A stretch of DNA of 9,713 nucleotides from Frondihabitans sp. Its GTDB lineage: Bacteria > Actinomycetota > Actinomycetes > Actinomycetales > Microbacteriaceae. Shown in pieces: positions 1 through 7,043 of this stretch. Position 1 is the stretch's first letter, and each line of letters begins with the position of its first letter. Location of the stretch: NCBI GenBank assembly GCA_025464735.1, contig JAODMX010000101.1, forward strand, positions 1 to 9,713. Direction: 5' to 3'. The notes below the pieces were generated by a model. It saw only the letters and a program-made list of their open reading frames with translations, was not told the origin of the DNA and searched no databases. The translations under genes were made by a program, and so were the position numbers.

Positions 1-1662
1 CGAGTCGCCGACCCGCTGGGTGAGAATCGTCTCTCCCTTCGTGCCGAGGTAGTCGAGGATCGAGTACTCCCCGCAGGTGATCGTCGTGACCGGAGGGCCG
101 AGCTCCGCCACGGGCGACTCCGAGAACGAGCTCAGGTGGTCGACGACGAGGTACGAGATGTCCTGGCCGGTGTAGTCGGCGGCGTTGTCCAGCCAGAGGC
201 TCGCGTTGTAGTCGGCCGAGATCTGCAGGATCTTCACCGCCGGCGATCCGTACGTCTTCAGCGCTCGCATGGTCCAGAATCGACCGACCCCGGTGAGATC
301 GCGATTGCCGACCCAGTGCGCGAGGCAGGTCGCAGCCGCATAGGTCTGGGTCGAGGGGGCGGATTCGATGACGCGGGTTGCGGCGACGCCCACCACGGAA
401 GCCAGGGCGACCGAGACGGCGACGAGGGCCCCCGGGATCCTGCGCCCCGGCCTGCGCAGCCGGAGCCCGGTTAGCTGCGGAATCCGTTCGACGGCGTAGG
501 CGGCCAGAACGACCGACGCCGCAGTTGGTGCGAAGAACAGCGGCATGAGGTACCGGGTCGCGGTGGTGCCGAGCACGATGGCGACGGCCACGGTCACGAG
601 GATCGAGGTGGCCGAGGTCGTGAGCCCGAGGGTGATGCGGGTGGGCCAGCGCCGGATGAGGGCGACCAGGGCGATGGCCAGGACTCCGGTGACGGCGACC
701 GTGAGGAGCGTCATCTCGACGGCTCCCTGCCACGAGGACGCCGTTGAGAAGTAGTCGTCGACATAGAAGCTGATCGAGTGCATCATCCGGTCGAACCGGA
801 AGTAATGGCCGAGCTCGATCGAGACGTACTTCTGGAGCGGGGTGCGGGCGAGATAGCCGAGCACCGAGCCACCGACGAGTGTCGCCGCCGTGACGACGAG
901 CGGTCGGCGCGCGACGAGGCCTCGGCGGAAGAGGAGCGCGAGAGCCAGGGCTCCCGGAACGGTCGCCCAGAGTGCGAACAGCGGATTGGAGAACGTCGCC
1001 AGGGTCGCCGTGAGCACGATTCCGGCCAGGGCGGCGCGTCGTCGGCGAACGCTCGACCCGGCGACCGCTCCGATCATCAGTGCAATGGTGCCGACGAGGG
1101 CGAGCGTCGTGCCGTAGTAATAGGTCGTGGTGAGGAAGAGCGAGACCAGTTCGAGCGTGCCGCGGTGGTCGGTGTGTTCCATGAGCGAGCACACGAGGAG
1201 GACCGCAATCGGGGCGAGGGCGACGGCGATCTTCAGGCGCCGACGTGCCTGAGGCAGGACGACCCCGATGAGCCCGCGGAGGATCGCGTAGAGGGCCACC
1301 AGGATCACGATCGCGTTGACGACGAGGTCGGCGTGGACCCCGGGCACAATCGCCGCGATCGTCGTGTAGACGGGAATTTCGGGCACGAAGAACAGGACGG
1401 ACGACATCGCCCACTCGAACGGCTGGCCCTCGCGGAGAGAACGCTCGACGAGGGGCATGAGCACCGAGTCGCCGCTGTAGAAGAACACTGTCGATCGGCC
1501 GCTCAGCACCAGGTGCGCCATCGCCAGGAGGGCGACGACGGTCGCGCCGAGAAAGCCGGCGAGTTCGGCGAGGACGCCCAGCGAGCGATGACGCGACGGG
1601 AGCGGGGAGGAGGGAGACGGGACGCGCGCGGTCAGGACGGCTGCGGGGGACGGGTCGATCAC
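1..1662 (-). CDS. Polytopic membrane protein with extracytoplasmic C-terminal domain, partial (3' end outside window)
   Basis: The frame is open from a GTG at 1662 to the window edge, giving 554 residues without a stop, so the C-terminus is missing. After a Pro/Ser-rich cytoplasmic N-terminus (residues 1-28) come about ten hydrophobic spans, the first near 31-53. A loop with FFYSGDSVLMP (60-70) follows span 1, and spans continue to about residue 428. Residues 430-554 are hydrophilic, with two cysteines (446, 530) that could form a disulfide, and read as an extracytoplasmic domain. A many-span region followed by an outer domain resembles GT-C type glycosyltransferases that use lipid-linked sugars, but no diagnostic motif is visible, so the function is unassigned. 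GTG 1662 is the only plausible start; AAAG directly precedes it and a GATAGC -10 box lies at 1684-1689. It is transcribed separately from padR, whose terminator lies between them. Confidence 0.8.
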   Translation of the reverse strand, partial: MIDPSPAAVLTARVPSPSSPLPSRHRSLGVLAELAGFLGATVVALLAMAHLVLSGRSTVFFYSGDSVLMPLVERSLREGQPFEWAMSSVLFFVPEIPVYTTIAAIVPGVHADLVVNAIVILVALYAILRGLIGVVLPQARRRLKIAVALAPIAVLLVCSLMEHTDHRGTLELVSLFLTTTYYYGTTLALVGTIALMIGAVAGSSVRRRRAALAGIVLTATLATFSNPLFALWATVPGALALALLFRRGLVARRPLVVTAATLVGGSVLGYLARTPLQKYVSIELGHYFRFDRMMHSISFYVDDYFSTASSWQGAVEMTLLTVAVTGVLAIALVALIRRWPTRITLGLTTSATSILVTVAVAIVLGTTATRYLMPLFFAPTAASVVLAAYAVERIPQLTGLRLRRPGRRIPGALVAVSVALASVVGVAATRVIESAPSTQTYAAATCLAHWVGNRDLTGVGRFWTMRALKTYGSPAVKILQISADYNASLWLDNAADYTGQDISYLVVDHLSSFSESPVAELGPPVTTITCGEYSILDYLGTKGETILTQRVGDS

Positions 1663-1683
1663 CTTTCGACAGTGCCTGGAGGC

Positions 1684-1738
1684 GCTATCCGCATTCTGGG
1701 TGTTCGGTGACGGTCCGGTAACGACTGGGTGACAGTCC
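1684..1738 (-). promoter_or_regulatory. Promoter with three 11-bp-period direct repeats (possible OmpR/PhoB-type operator)
   Basis: On the minus strand three hexamers, GTCACC (1728-1733), GTTACC (1717-1722) and GTCACC (1706-1711), start exactly 11 bp apart. The third is followed by 16 nt and a GATAGC -10 box (1684-1689), so it occupies the -35 position. This is the geometry of tandem-repeat sites for OmpR/PhoB-family response regulators such as actinobacterial PhoP, which often replace a poor -35. The repeats resemble but do not match the usual PHO box. The implied transcription start near 1677 leaves about 15 nt before GTG 1662. Confidence 0.45.
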
Positions 1739-1762
1739 GCCGTGAGCGTGCCCGGGCAGCGA

Positions 1763-1795
1763 AAGGCCCCGCCCGACAGAGTCAAGCGGGGCCTT
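1763..1795 (-). terminator. Intrinsic-type terminator of the PadR gene
   Basis: The arms AAGGCCCCGC (1763-1772) and GCGGGGCCTT (1786-1795) are perfectly complementary over 10 bp with a 13-nt loop. The hairpin lies 11 nt beyond the PadR stop codon at 1807, and on the minus strand its last arm runs into TTTCGC. The short T tract is normal for GC-rich actinobacteria. It separates padR from the membrane-protein gene below it. Confidence 0.8.
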
Positions 1796-1806
1796 CCAGT
1801 GCCGAA

Positions 1807-2454
1807 CTACTCGGCGAGGATGTTGTAGAGCGCCTTGCGGAGCTCGTCGATCTTCTCCTTGCCGGCAGCGCGCTGCTCGGGTGAGGCGTCGAAGGCGAAC
1901 TGCTTGACGACGCCGGCGAGCTTCACGGCACTGCCGATGAACTCGTCGTGGCGTGGGTCGGTGTCGGCCGCGGTGGCTTCGCTCCAGGCCGCTTCGATCT
2001 CGGTGGCGTGCTCGCCGACGTAGTCGCGGCCCGTCTCGGTGAGGTCGAAGGTCTGTTGACGGCCTTCGCCGGTGGCGGCGATGAACTCCTCGTCGACCAA
2101 CTGCGAGAGCGTCGGGTAGACCGAGCCGGGGCTGGGGCGCCAGGCGTTGTCGGTACGCTCGGCGATGGCCTTCATCAGTCCGTAGCCGTTCGAGGGTGCC
2201 TCGCCGAGGAGCGAGAGGATGGCGAGGCGGATGTCGCCGCGACGAGCGCGACCGCGACCGCCGCGACCGGGGCCGCGACCGAAGTCGGAACCGAAGCCGC
2301 CGAACCCAGGGAAGCCGGGGCCGAAGCCGCCGCGCCCACCGAAGCCGGGGCCTCGGCGGAACGCCTCGAAGTCGGGGCGGCGGTCGTGGTGGCGACGAGC
2401 GCCCGAGGTGCTGCCTGCATTGTCAGAGAAAAAGTGGTTGTGTCGGGTATCCAT
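1807..2454 (-). CDS. PadR-family transcriptional regulator with Gly/Arg/Phe-rich N-terminus
   Basis: A 215-residue DNA-binding protein. Residues 73-145 are a typical PadR winged helix: RGDIRLAILSLL opens the domain, NGYGLMKAIAER is in the helix-turn-helix region, PSPGSVYPTLSQL is the PadR signature, and a wing ends in FDLTETGRDY. The C-terminal half (150-215) is helical and suits the PadR dimerisation arm. Residues 31-70, unusually, are a low-complexity stretch of Gly, Arg and Phe (FGGRGGFGPGFPGFGGF). ATG 2454 is chosen because AAAGG precedes it by 8 nt; the frame runs open further upstream, but that part covers the promoter. It is divergent from an alpha/beta hydrolase gene, and its promoter spacer contains a PadR-like inverted repeat, so autoregulation and control of the hydrolase are likely. 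The inducing ligand cannot be inferred. Confidence 0.93.
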   Translation of the reverse strand: MDTRHNHFFSDNAGSTSGARRHHDRRPDFEAFRRGPGFGGRGGFGPGFPGFGGFGSDFGRGPGRGGRGRARRGDIRLAILSLLGEAPSNGYGLMKAIAERTDNAWRPSPGSVYPTLSQLVDEEFIAATGEGRQQTFDLTETGRDYVGEHATEIEAAWSEATAADTDPRHDEFIGSAVKLAGVVKQFAFDASPEQRAAGKEKIDELRKALYNILAE

Positions 2455-2548
2455 GGGGTGGACCTTTCGTTGTGTGTGAGTTGGAGGGCGGTCCGGCTGC
2501 TGTGCCGTTCCGCTGACCGCCGGGTTCTTCCACCTCGGCGATAGCTCA

Positions 2549-2577
2549 AAGATATATCGTGATAGTTCGTAAGTCAA
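2549..2577 (-). promoter_or_regulatory. Promoter of the PadR gene with embedded operator-like inverted repeat
   Basis: On the minus strand a TTGACT -35 (2572-2577) is separated by 17 nt from a TATCTT -10 (2549-2554), a good sigma-A-type promoter. The spacer holds TATC-GT-GATA (2555-2564), a perfect inverted repeat, with a further matching GA/TC pair at 2551-2552 and 2567-2568. Short AT-rich dyads of this kind are usual PadR operators, and a dimer bound here would block RNA polymerase. The same site lies about 55 bp upstream of the divergent hydrolase start, so both genes may be controlled. The predicted padR leader is about 88 nt. Confidence 0.6.
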
Positions 2578-2618
2578 GCGATCTGTCAAAGAATTTTTCC
2601 GAGGGCCACACTGGGGGC

Positions 2619-3593
2619 ATGGCTCCCGGCTCCTCGACCGACGTGACGGTGTCCCGTGTCGACTCCGACACGTCGTTCGGTCGCATCTCCGTGCGCGTCA
2701 GCACCATCGGTAAAGGGGGAACGCGCCCCTTCGTCCTCGTGCCAGGCATCGGGGTGGCGAGCAACTATTTCGAGCGGCTCGCGCCGAACCTCAATGAGTT
2801 CGGCCCGGTTCACGCGCTTGATCTCCCGGGGTTCGCCGGAGTGCCGCACCCGGATCGCGCCATGACCATTCGCCAGTACGCCGACCTCGTCGGGGAGGTC
2901 ATCGACTCCCTCGAACTCACGGATCCGGTCGTGGTCGGCCATTCGATGGGCACGCAGGTCGTGGTCGACCTTGTCGCCCGGCGGCCGGGCCTCTCGACTG
3001 TGGTTCTGATCGGGCCGGTCATCAATCCCGACGAGAGACGCGTCGGACTTCAGGCGGTGCGCTTCCTCCAGGCGGCCGCACACGAACCGGGGCGAGTGAA
3101 GCTGCTCGCCGCCAGTGCCTACCTCTTCTGCGGGCCGAAGTGGTTCTCCCGGATCCTGCCCAAGATGATGCGCTTTCCGATCGAGCGAGCCCTCCCGCAC
3201 GTCAGGGCTGACACACTCGTGATCCGCGGCGAGTTCGATGCCGTCGCGCCGCGGGAGTGGGTTCGCCGTGTCGGTGAACTGCTGCCGTCGTCGCGCCTGT
3301 GGGAGATCCCGGGGGCGGCCCATTCGGTCATGCACGCGCACGCCGAGGAAGTCGCTACCCTCTGCGTCGAACACGCCCAGCAGCCCCTCGAACACGACGA
3401 AGGCGGAGTGCTGCGCGATTTCCAGCACGCGGGCGATGTCCGAGAACGCCTGAAGCCGCCGACGCTGCGTGACTCGTTCCGCGCTGCCCGGGCTCGTCTT
3501 CTCGAGGCCTGGGGCATGGCCGTTGATGACGACGAAATCGTCGCCGAGGCGAAAACACAGCACGCCGAGGCGATGGACGACCAGGCGCCCTAG
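2619..3593 (+). CDS. Alpha/beta-hydrolase fold protein
   Basis: A 324-residue soluble hydrolase; substrate unknown. Counted from ATG 2619: an oxyanion-loop region FVLVPGIGVASNYFERL follows the first strands, the nucleophile elbow VVGHSMG gives Ser109, the acid is Asp207 in VIRGEFDAVAP, and the catalytic His is 235 in PGAAHSVMHA. The full triad suggests an active esterase, lipase or hydrolase. Residues after about 252 form a charged, probably helical extension of about 70 residues (EHDEGGVLRDF... to AMDDQAP) beyond the usual fold. ATG 2619 is preferred over an in-frame GTG at 2559, because the latter lies within the divergent promoter and the intervening residues do not look like fold. The Shine-Dalgarno is weak (CTGGGGGC). 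It is divergent from PadR and may be its target. It ends tail-to-tail with the next gene, sharing CTAG. Confidence 0.92.
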   Translation: MAPGSSTDVTVSRVDSDTSFGRISVRVSTIGKGGTRPFVLVPGIGVASNYFERLAPNLNEFGPVHALDLPGFAGVPHPDRAMTIRQYADLVGEVIDSLELTDPVVVGHSMGTQVVVDLVARRPGLSTVVLIGPVINPDERRVGLQAVRFLQAAAHEPGRVKLLAASAYLFCGPKWFSRILPKMMRFPIERALPHVRADTLVIRGEFDAVAPREWVRRVGELLPSSRLWEIPGAAHSVMHAHAEEVATLCVEHAQQPLEHDEGGVLRDFQHAGDVRERLKPPTLRDSFRAARARLLEAWGMAVDDDEIVAEAKTQHAEAMDDQAP

Positions 3594-3871
3594 CGGTCGA
3601 GCCCGAGGAGAAGGGGGATGAGGAGACCCGCGATCCAGATCGCCACGAAGACACCGCAGGCGAAGAAGATCCACGCCGTTCGTCGGCGCCCCGGATGACC
3701 CGGCTCCGACCCCCACATCGCCGAACGCTGCACGACCGTGTGCGCTTCGAAGACGACCTTGTCGACATCGGCGTCACCGCGATCGAGCTTGCCTTCGCGA
3801 TCGAGGGCCACGATCTGCTCGGCCTCGGCCAAGGTCATCCTGACGACGCTACGACGCGGACGATTCGACAC
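3590..3871 (-). CDS. Small single-span membrane protein of unknown function
   Basis: A 93-residue protein. The N-terminal part is hydrophilic (TLAEAEQIVALDREGKLD, then a mixed segment to about 67), followed by one strong C-terminal span (AWIFFACGVFVAIWIAGLLIPLLLGL) ending in DR at the stop, a tail-anchored layout with most of the protein probably cytoplasmic. GTG 3871 is chosen because GGAGG lies 8 nt upstream; an ATG at 3838 is possible but has only AGG directly next to it. It starts 39 nt after the CitE-like gene on the same strand, so the two are probably co-transcribed. Its TAG stop is interlocked with that of the opposing hydrolase gene. I do not recognise the family. Confidence 0.72.
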   Translation of the reverse strand: MSNRPRRSVVRMTLAEAEQIVALDREGKLDRGDADVDKVVFEAHTVVQRSAMWGSEPGHPGRRRTAWIFFACGVFVAIWIAGLLIPLLLGLDR

Positions 3872-3910
3872 CCGTCAAGCCTCCCACGCAGGCGAGCTTC
3901 CCGCACTTCC

Positions 3911-4771
3911 TCAGCTTGCGGGGTTGACTCCGAAGGCCCTGGCCAGGCGATCGATCTTCTGCGCCCGACCAAGCCGCGGAAGGTCGCTGCCGTCGCGGAT
4001 GATGCGACCGCGGCTCTCGAAGTCGGCCAGGAAGTCGCGCGCCCAGGCCGTGTCGGATGGCGTCGGGCTGATCACCTCATTGATCACCGGCAGCTGCTCG
4101 ACGTCCAGGCAGAGCTTGCCGGTGAGGCCGAGGTTGACAGCGACGGTCGATTGCTCGCGCAGGACGCCGTGGCTGGAGCCGACCGTCGGGCCGTCGATGG
4201 GGCCCGGCAGATTTCCGATGCGGGATGCGATCACGAGCCGGGAACGCGGGTAGGCCATGGCCATGTCGTCAGCGCTCGTGCCGGTGTCGCGGCGGTAGTC
4301 GCCGCTTCCGAAGGCGAGTCGGAAGGCCCCTCGCGCGCTGGCGATCGAGGGAGAGACCTCGATGCCGAGGGCGGACTCGACGAGCGCGAGGACCGCATGG
4401 TTGCTGCCGAGGCGATCGTAGGTCTCGGTGACGTGCTCCGGCGCTTCCGTCTTTGCCAGCATCACTCCGAGGAGCCCCGGGAGGCCGCGAAGCGCATCGA
4501 CGTCGTCAGACCAGAACGGTGTCGAGCGATCGTTGATGCGCACCCAGGCGCTTCCGCCCGAGCTGAGCCACTTCACAACGCTCGCGCGCGCCTCGGGTTT
4601 GGCCTTCGGGTCGACCGCATCTTCGATGTCGAGCACGATCTGGTCGGCCCGTGACGAGGCCGCTGGGTCGAAGGTCTCAGGCCGAGCCGCATTCACGAGA
4701 AGCCACGACCGGGCGATCTCGGCGTCGGGGCGCGAGCGTCCTGTTGGTGCGGTTTCTGTCGTCTGGGTCAT
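3911..4771 (-). CDS. HpcH/HpaI aldolase / citrate lyase beta-subunit-like (CitE-like) protein
   Basis: A 286-residue TIM-barrel enzyme of the CitE/HpcH family, whose members cleave or form C-C bonds in acyl-CoA or 2-keto acid substrates using a divalent metal. Family landmarks occur in order: RSWLLVNAARPE (21-32), DQIVLDIEDAV (43-53), WVRIN (76-80; Arg78 binds carboxylate/CoA in relatives), MLAKTEAPEHV (104-114), LALVESALGI (128-137; metal ligand Glu132), LAFGSGDY (152-159; metal ligand Asp158) and PIDGPTVG (191-198). The usual C-terminal G.x.GK..IHPSQ segment reads GLTGKLCLDVEQLPVIN here (215-231), so the IHP motif is lost and substrate specificity may differ. ATG 4771 follows GAGGATCC. A TAGCTT -10 candidate is at 4811-4816. 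No citrate-lyase alpha or gamma subunit is nearby, so it is a stand-alone CitE-like protein rather than a citrate-lyase subunit. Confidence 0.88.
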   Translation of the reverse strand: MTQTTETAPTGRSRPDAEIARSWLLVNAARPETFDPAASSRADQIVLDIEDAVDPKAKPEARASVVKWLSSGGSAWVRINDRSTPFWSDDVDALRGLPGLLGVMLAKTEAPEHVTETYDRLGSNHAVLALVESALGIEVSPSIASARGAFRLAFGSGDYRRDTGTSADDMAMAYPRSRLVIASRIGNLPGPIDGPTVGSSHGVLREQSTVAVNLGLTGKLCLDVEQLPVINEVISPTPSDTAWARDFLADFESRGRIIRDGSDLPRLGRAQKIDRLARAFGVNPAS

Positions 4772-4927
4772 GGATCCTCGTACTCGTTCGGCGTCGATCG
4801 GTCTCTGACAAAGCTAGCGGGCCGTGAGCTGTGATGACATCGGGCTCGGCGCAGCACGGCGGGGGAGGGCCGCCCGGGACTGGTCTGGGGGTACTGTCCG
4901 CGTGAAGACCGATCACGAGGAGCGAGC
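4772..4927. promoter_or_regulatory. Divergent intergenic region between CitE-like gene and 4-span membrane protein gene
   Basis: This 156-bp gap must hold the promoters of both divergent genes. I see only -10-like hexamers: TAGCTT for the minus gene (4811-4816) and TACTGT for the plus gene (4892-4897). Neither has a convincing -35. No dyad operator or RNA structure stands out. Confidence 0.35.
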
Positions 4928-6262
4928 ATGACGGATCCGAACACGCCCCCACGGGGCGGCGAGACCCCCGGCGACGAGACCGCAGAAGCAGAGGCCGCCG
5001 TTCTCGGCGCCGACGAACCGTCGTTCCCCGCGGTCGATCCGTCCGAGGCGCACGAGCCGGTCACCGACACGGAGTCCGCTGTCGAACCCGCAGTAGAGCC
5101 TGCGGTCGAACCCGCGGTCGAACCGACCCTGGAGCCCACGCAGTCGCTGCCGGCGTTCGAGGCGCCCGACGCCTCGACGAGAGCGTTCGACGCCGTCGAC
5201 GCACCCGAGAGCAGCGCGTCGCGCACCGTGCCGCCCCTTTCCCCGCCGTCGTCGTCACCCGCCACGGCGTCGACCGGGGCGCTCCCGGACGACAGTGCCC
5301 TGCGCGCGGCCGAGGCGGCCCGCTCGGGTGGGTCCCCGGATCCTGCGACCGCTGCCTACTCCGACCCGACAGGGCCGCAGTCGCCGGTCGACACCGGTGA
5401 CGTCTCCGACACCCGCATCGTCGCTCCCAACGGGGCACGGTCATCGACGGCTTGGACGCCTCCGCCCGCTCCGTCCTCACCCACTGAATCTGAATACGGA
5501 ACCGCCACGACGCCCACGCCCTACGCTCCGGCAGGGGCGGCGTCACCCGGTGCGCCGCCGACGAGCACGACTCCGCTGTCGAACCTCGGTGCGTCTCCGG
5601 CTGAGAGCCTCGGATTCACCGACGGGATCGCCGGCGGCGACGACGGCTTCACGCCGCAGGAACTCTCTCAGCGACGGGCGTTCCGTGACGAGATGGCGTT
5701 TAGGCAGAAGCAGGAGTTCGCCGGGATCAACTTCGGTTCCGCGTTCTTCGGGTGGCTCGCCGCCGTTGGCCTGGCCGGCATCCTCTATCTGATCGCTGGC
5801 GGTATTGCCGTGGCCTCCGGCCTGGCCAAGAAATCGGTGCTGACCGGAGGATCCGACAAGGTCACGTCGCTGGGATCGGCGTTCAGCACCCAGTCGCTTC
5901 AGATCACCGGCCTCGTCGTGTTCCTCGTCGTGCTCTTCCTGTCGTACTTCGTCGGCGGATTCGTCGCCTCGCGGATGGCGCGATTCTCCGGCCTCAAGCA
6001 GGGCCTCGCGGTCTGGCTTTGGGGCCTCGTGATGTCGATCATCGTCGCGGTCGTCATCGTCGTGATCGTCAGCCAGACCACCGACCTGTCGTCGGTGCAG
6101 TCGGCGACCTCGTCGATGTCGACCTCCGATTACACATCGGTGCCCGCCCTCATCTCGTTCGCGCTGATCGTCGTCTTGTCGATCGGCGGAGCGCTCCTGG
6201 GGGGTCTCGCAGGCCAGGGCTTCCATCGGCGCGTCGACCGCTTCGGCTTCGACGAGGTGTGA
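4928..6262 (+). CDS. Membrane protein: long Pro/Ala/Ser/Glu-rich cytoplasmic region plus four-span C-terminal domain
   Basis: A 444-residue protein. Residues 1-240 are low-complexity and probably disordered, rich in Pro, Ala, Ser, Thr and acidic residues, with four copies of AVEP at 51-66. Residues 243-266 are charged and helical (LSQRRAFRDEMAFRQKQEF), probably a juxtamembrane helix. Four hydrophobic spans follow, near 272-297, 326-347, 362-382 and 406-428. The last is glycine-rich and ends in GLAGQGFHRRVDRFG, a C-terminal pattern common in small integral membrane proteins that pack tightly. ATG 4928 has a strong GAGGAG 5 nt upstream. Function unknown. It is transcribed alone, divergent from the CitE-like gene and convergent with the next gene, with only 7 nt between stop codons. 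Confidence 0.88.
   Translation: MTDPNTPPRGGETPGDETAEAEAAVLGADEPSFPAVDPSEAHEPVTDTESAVEPAVEPAVEPAVEPTLEPTQSLPAFEAPDASTRAFDAVDAPESSASRTVPPLSPPSSSPATASTGALPDDSALRAAEAARSGGSPDPATAAYSDPTGPQSPVDTGDVSDTRIVAPNGARSSTAWTPPPAPSSPTESEYGTATTPTPYAPAGAASPGAPPTSTTPLSNLGASPAESLGFTDGIAGGDDGFTPQELSQRRAFRDEMAFRQKQEFAGINFGSAFFGWLAAVGLAGILYLIAGGIAVASGLAKKSVLTGGSDKVTSLGSAFSTQSLQITGLVVFLVVLFLSYFVGGFVASRMARFSGLKQGLAVWLWGLVMSIIVAVVIVVIVSQTTDLSSVQSATSSMSTSDYTSVPALISFALIVVLSIGGALLGGLAGQGFHRRVDRFGFDEV
5078..5125 (+). repeat. Four 12-bp coding repeats (AVEP x4)
   Basis: Four tandem 12-nt units each encode Ala-Val-Glu-Pro, with synonymous differences between units, inside the disordered N-terminal region of the membrane protein at 4928. 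The units vary enough that recent slippage is not obvious. It probably serves as a flexible or extended spacer. Confidence 0.8.
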
Positions 6263-6273
6263 GCCTCGCTCAC
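6259..6273. terminator. Short symmetric hairpin spanning two convergent stop codons
   Basis: GTGAGC (6259-6264), CTC, GCTCAC (6268-6273) is a perfect 6-bp dyad. The TGA of the plus-strand gene (6260-6262) and the TGA of the minus-strand gene (6272-6270) sit at mirror positions in the two arms. It could act as a weak bidirectional terminator, as there is no other hairpin in the 7-nt gap. Confidence 0.45.
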
Positions 6274-7043
6274 GAACCGAAGTACACCACGTTCGCCGGG
6301 GCGTCGAGCCCGGCGATGAGGTGCACGTAGACCTGCCAGACGTCGTCGAAGAGCACCTCACGGAAGATGTGCTGGTCGTACCACAGCACGAGGTCCGTCT
6401 CGGTGACTCCTTCGGCCAGCGGGAGATACACAACCTCGACGACTTCGTCGTCGGCGCGGCGGGTGAGTCGACGCCCAAGGCGTACGCCGGTGACGCGATC
6501 GGTGAATTCGGAGATGTCCGTGTCGCCGGTGTCGGCGACCGGACCGATCACGTCGACGACCGCGTGCGAGGCTCCTGCGGCGGGGCCTGTCACACGGGTG
6601 CCCACGTGGGCCGACACGACATGGGTGTGAGCTGACGATCCTGTCGGCAGACTCCGGTCGAGCCCCTGAGCCGCGTCTCGTACGACCCGTTCGGCGGCCT
6701 CCCGGATCCGGTCGCGGTTCGCGTGAAGGACTACGGCCACGTCACGCATCCACGTCTCGAGGCGCCGAAGCTGCTCCTCGTCGAACTTCTCGGGCAGGAA
6801 CGCCTGCGATGCCGTGAAGATGCCGATCTCGGGCAGGGTCTCCCACTCCAGGAGCAGGCGGGCAAAAGTGCCGAGCCGGGGCATGAGCATGAGTCGGCTC
6901 GAGGTCGGGGTCGCCGCGAAGTGGAGTTCCGGTTCGATCAGCAGAGAATCGACGTCGACGGCCGCTCCGAAAGCCCGGTCGGGCAGCGCAAGGCCGACGG
7001 TCAGGTCGCGCCACAGCAGGGTGAAATCGGGCATCGTGCTCAC
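6270..7043 (-). CDS. Hypothetical protein, 257 aa
   Basis: I do not recognise this family. It appears soluble, with no signal peptide or membrane span. The N-terminal part alternates short hydrophobic strands (PDFTLLWRDLTVGLAL, ELHFAATPTSSRLMLMP), with a helical segment around 90-130 (DEEQLRRLETWMRDVAVVL, RIREAAERVVRDAA). The C-terminal part is mixed, ending DVWQVYVHLIAGLDAPANVVYFGS. The start is GTG 7043, which overlaps the TGA of the upstream small gene as GTGA, so translation is probably coupled; an ATG three codons later is the alternative. The pair is likely one transcript and the products may work together at the membrane. It converges with the four-span membrane gene. Confidence 0.75.
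   Translation of the reverse strand: MSTMPDFTLLWRDLTVGLALPDRAFGAAVDVDSLLIEPELHFAATPTSSRLMLMPRLGTFARLLLEWETLPEIGIFTASQAFLPEKFDEEQLRRLETWMRDVAVVLHANRDRIREAAERVVRDAAQGLDRSLPTGSSAHTHVVSAHVGTRVTGPAAGASHAVVDVIGPVADTGDTDISEFTDRVTGVRLGRRLTRRADDEVVEVVYLPLAEGVTETDLVLWYDQHIFREVLFDDVWQVYVHLIAGLDAPANVVYFGS

Noticed and set aside
778..1710. 310-codon open frame on the plus strand opposite the membrane-protein gene
   Set aside because: Its translation is Arg/Glu/Asp-rich with no fold-like pattern, while the minus strand gives clean hydrophobic spans. It is a high-GC antisense shadow.
3695..4654. 319-codon plus-strand frame across the CitE-like gene
   Set aside because: It runs antisense to a clear CitE-family protein and over the 3871-3911 gap, with shadow-type composition.
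5078..5125. Repeat cluster considered as CRISPR or regulatory iterons
   Set aside because: The units are 12-nt in-frame AVEP codons with synonymous variation and no spacers; they are a coding repeat.
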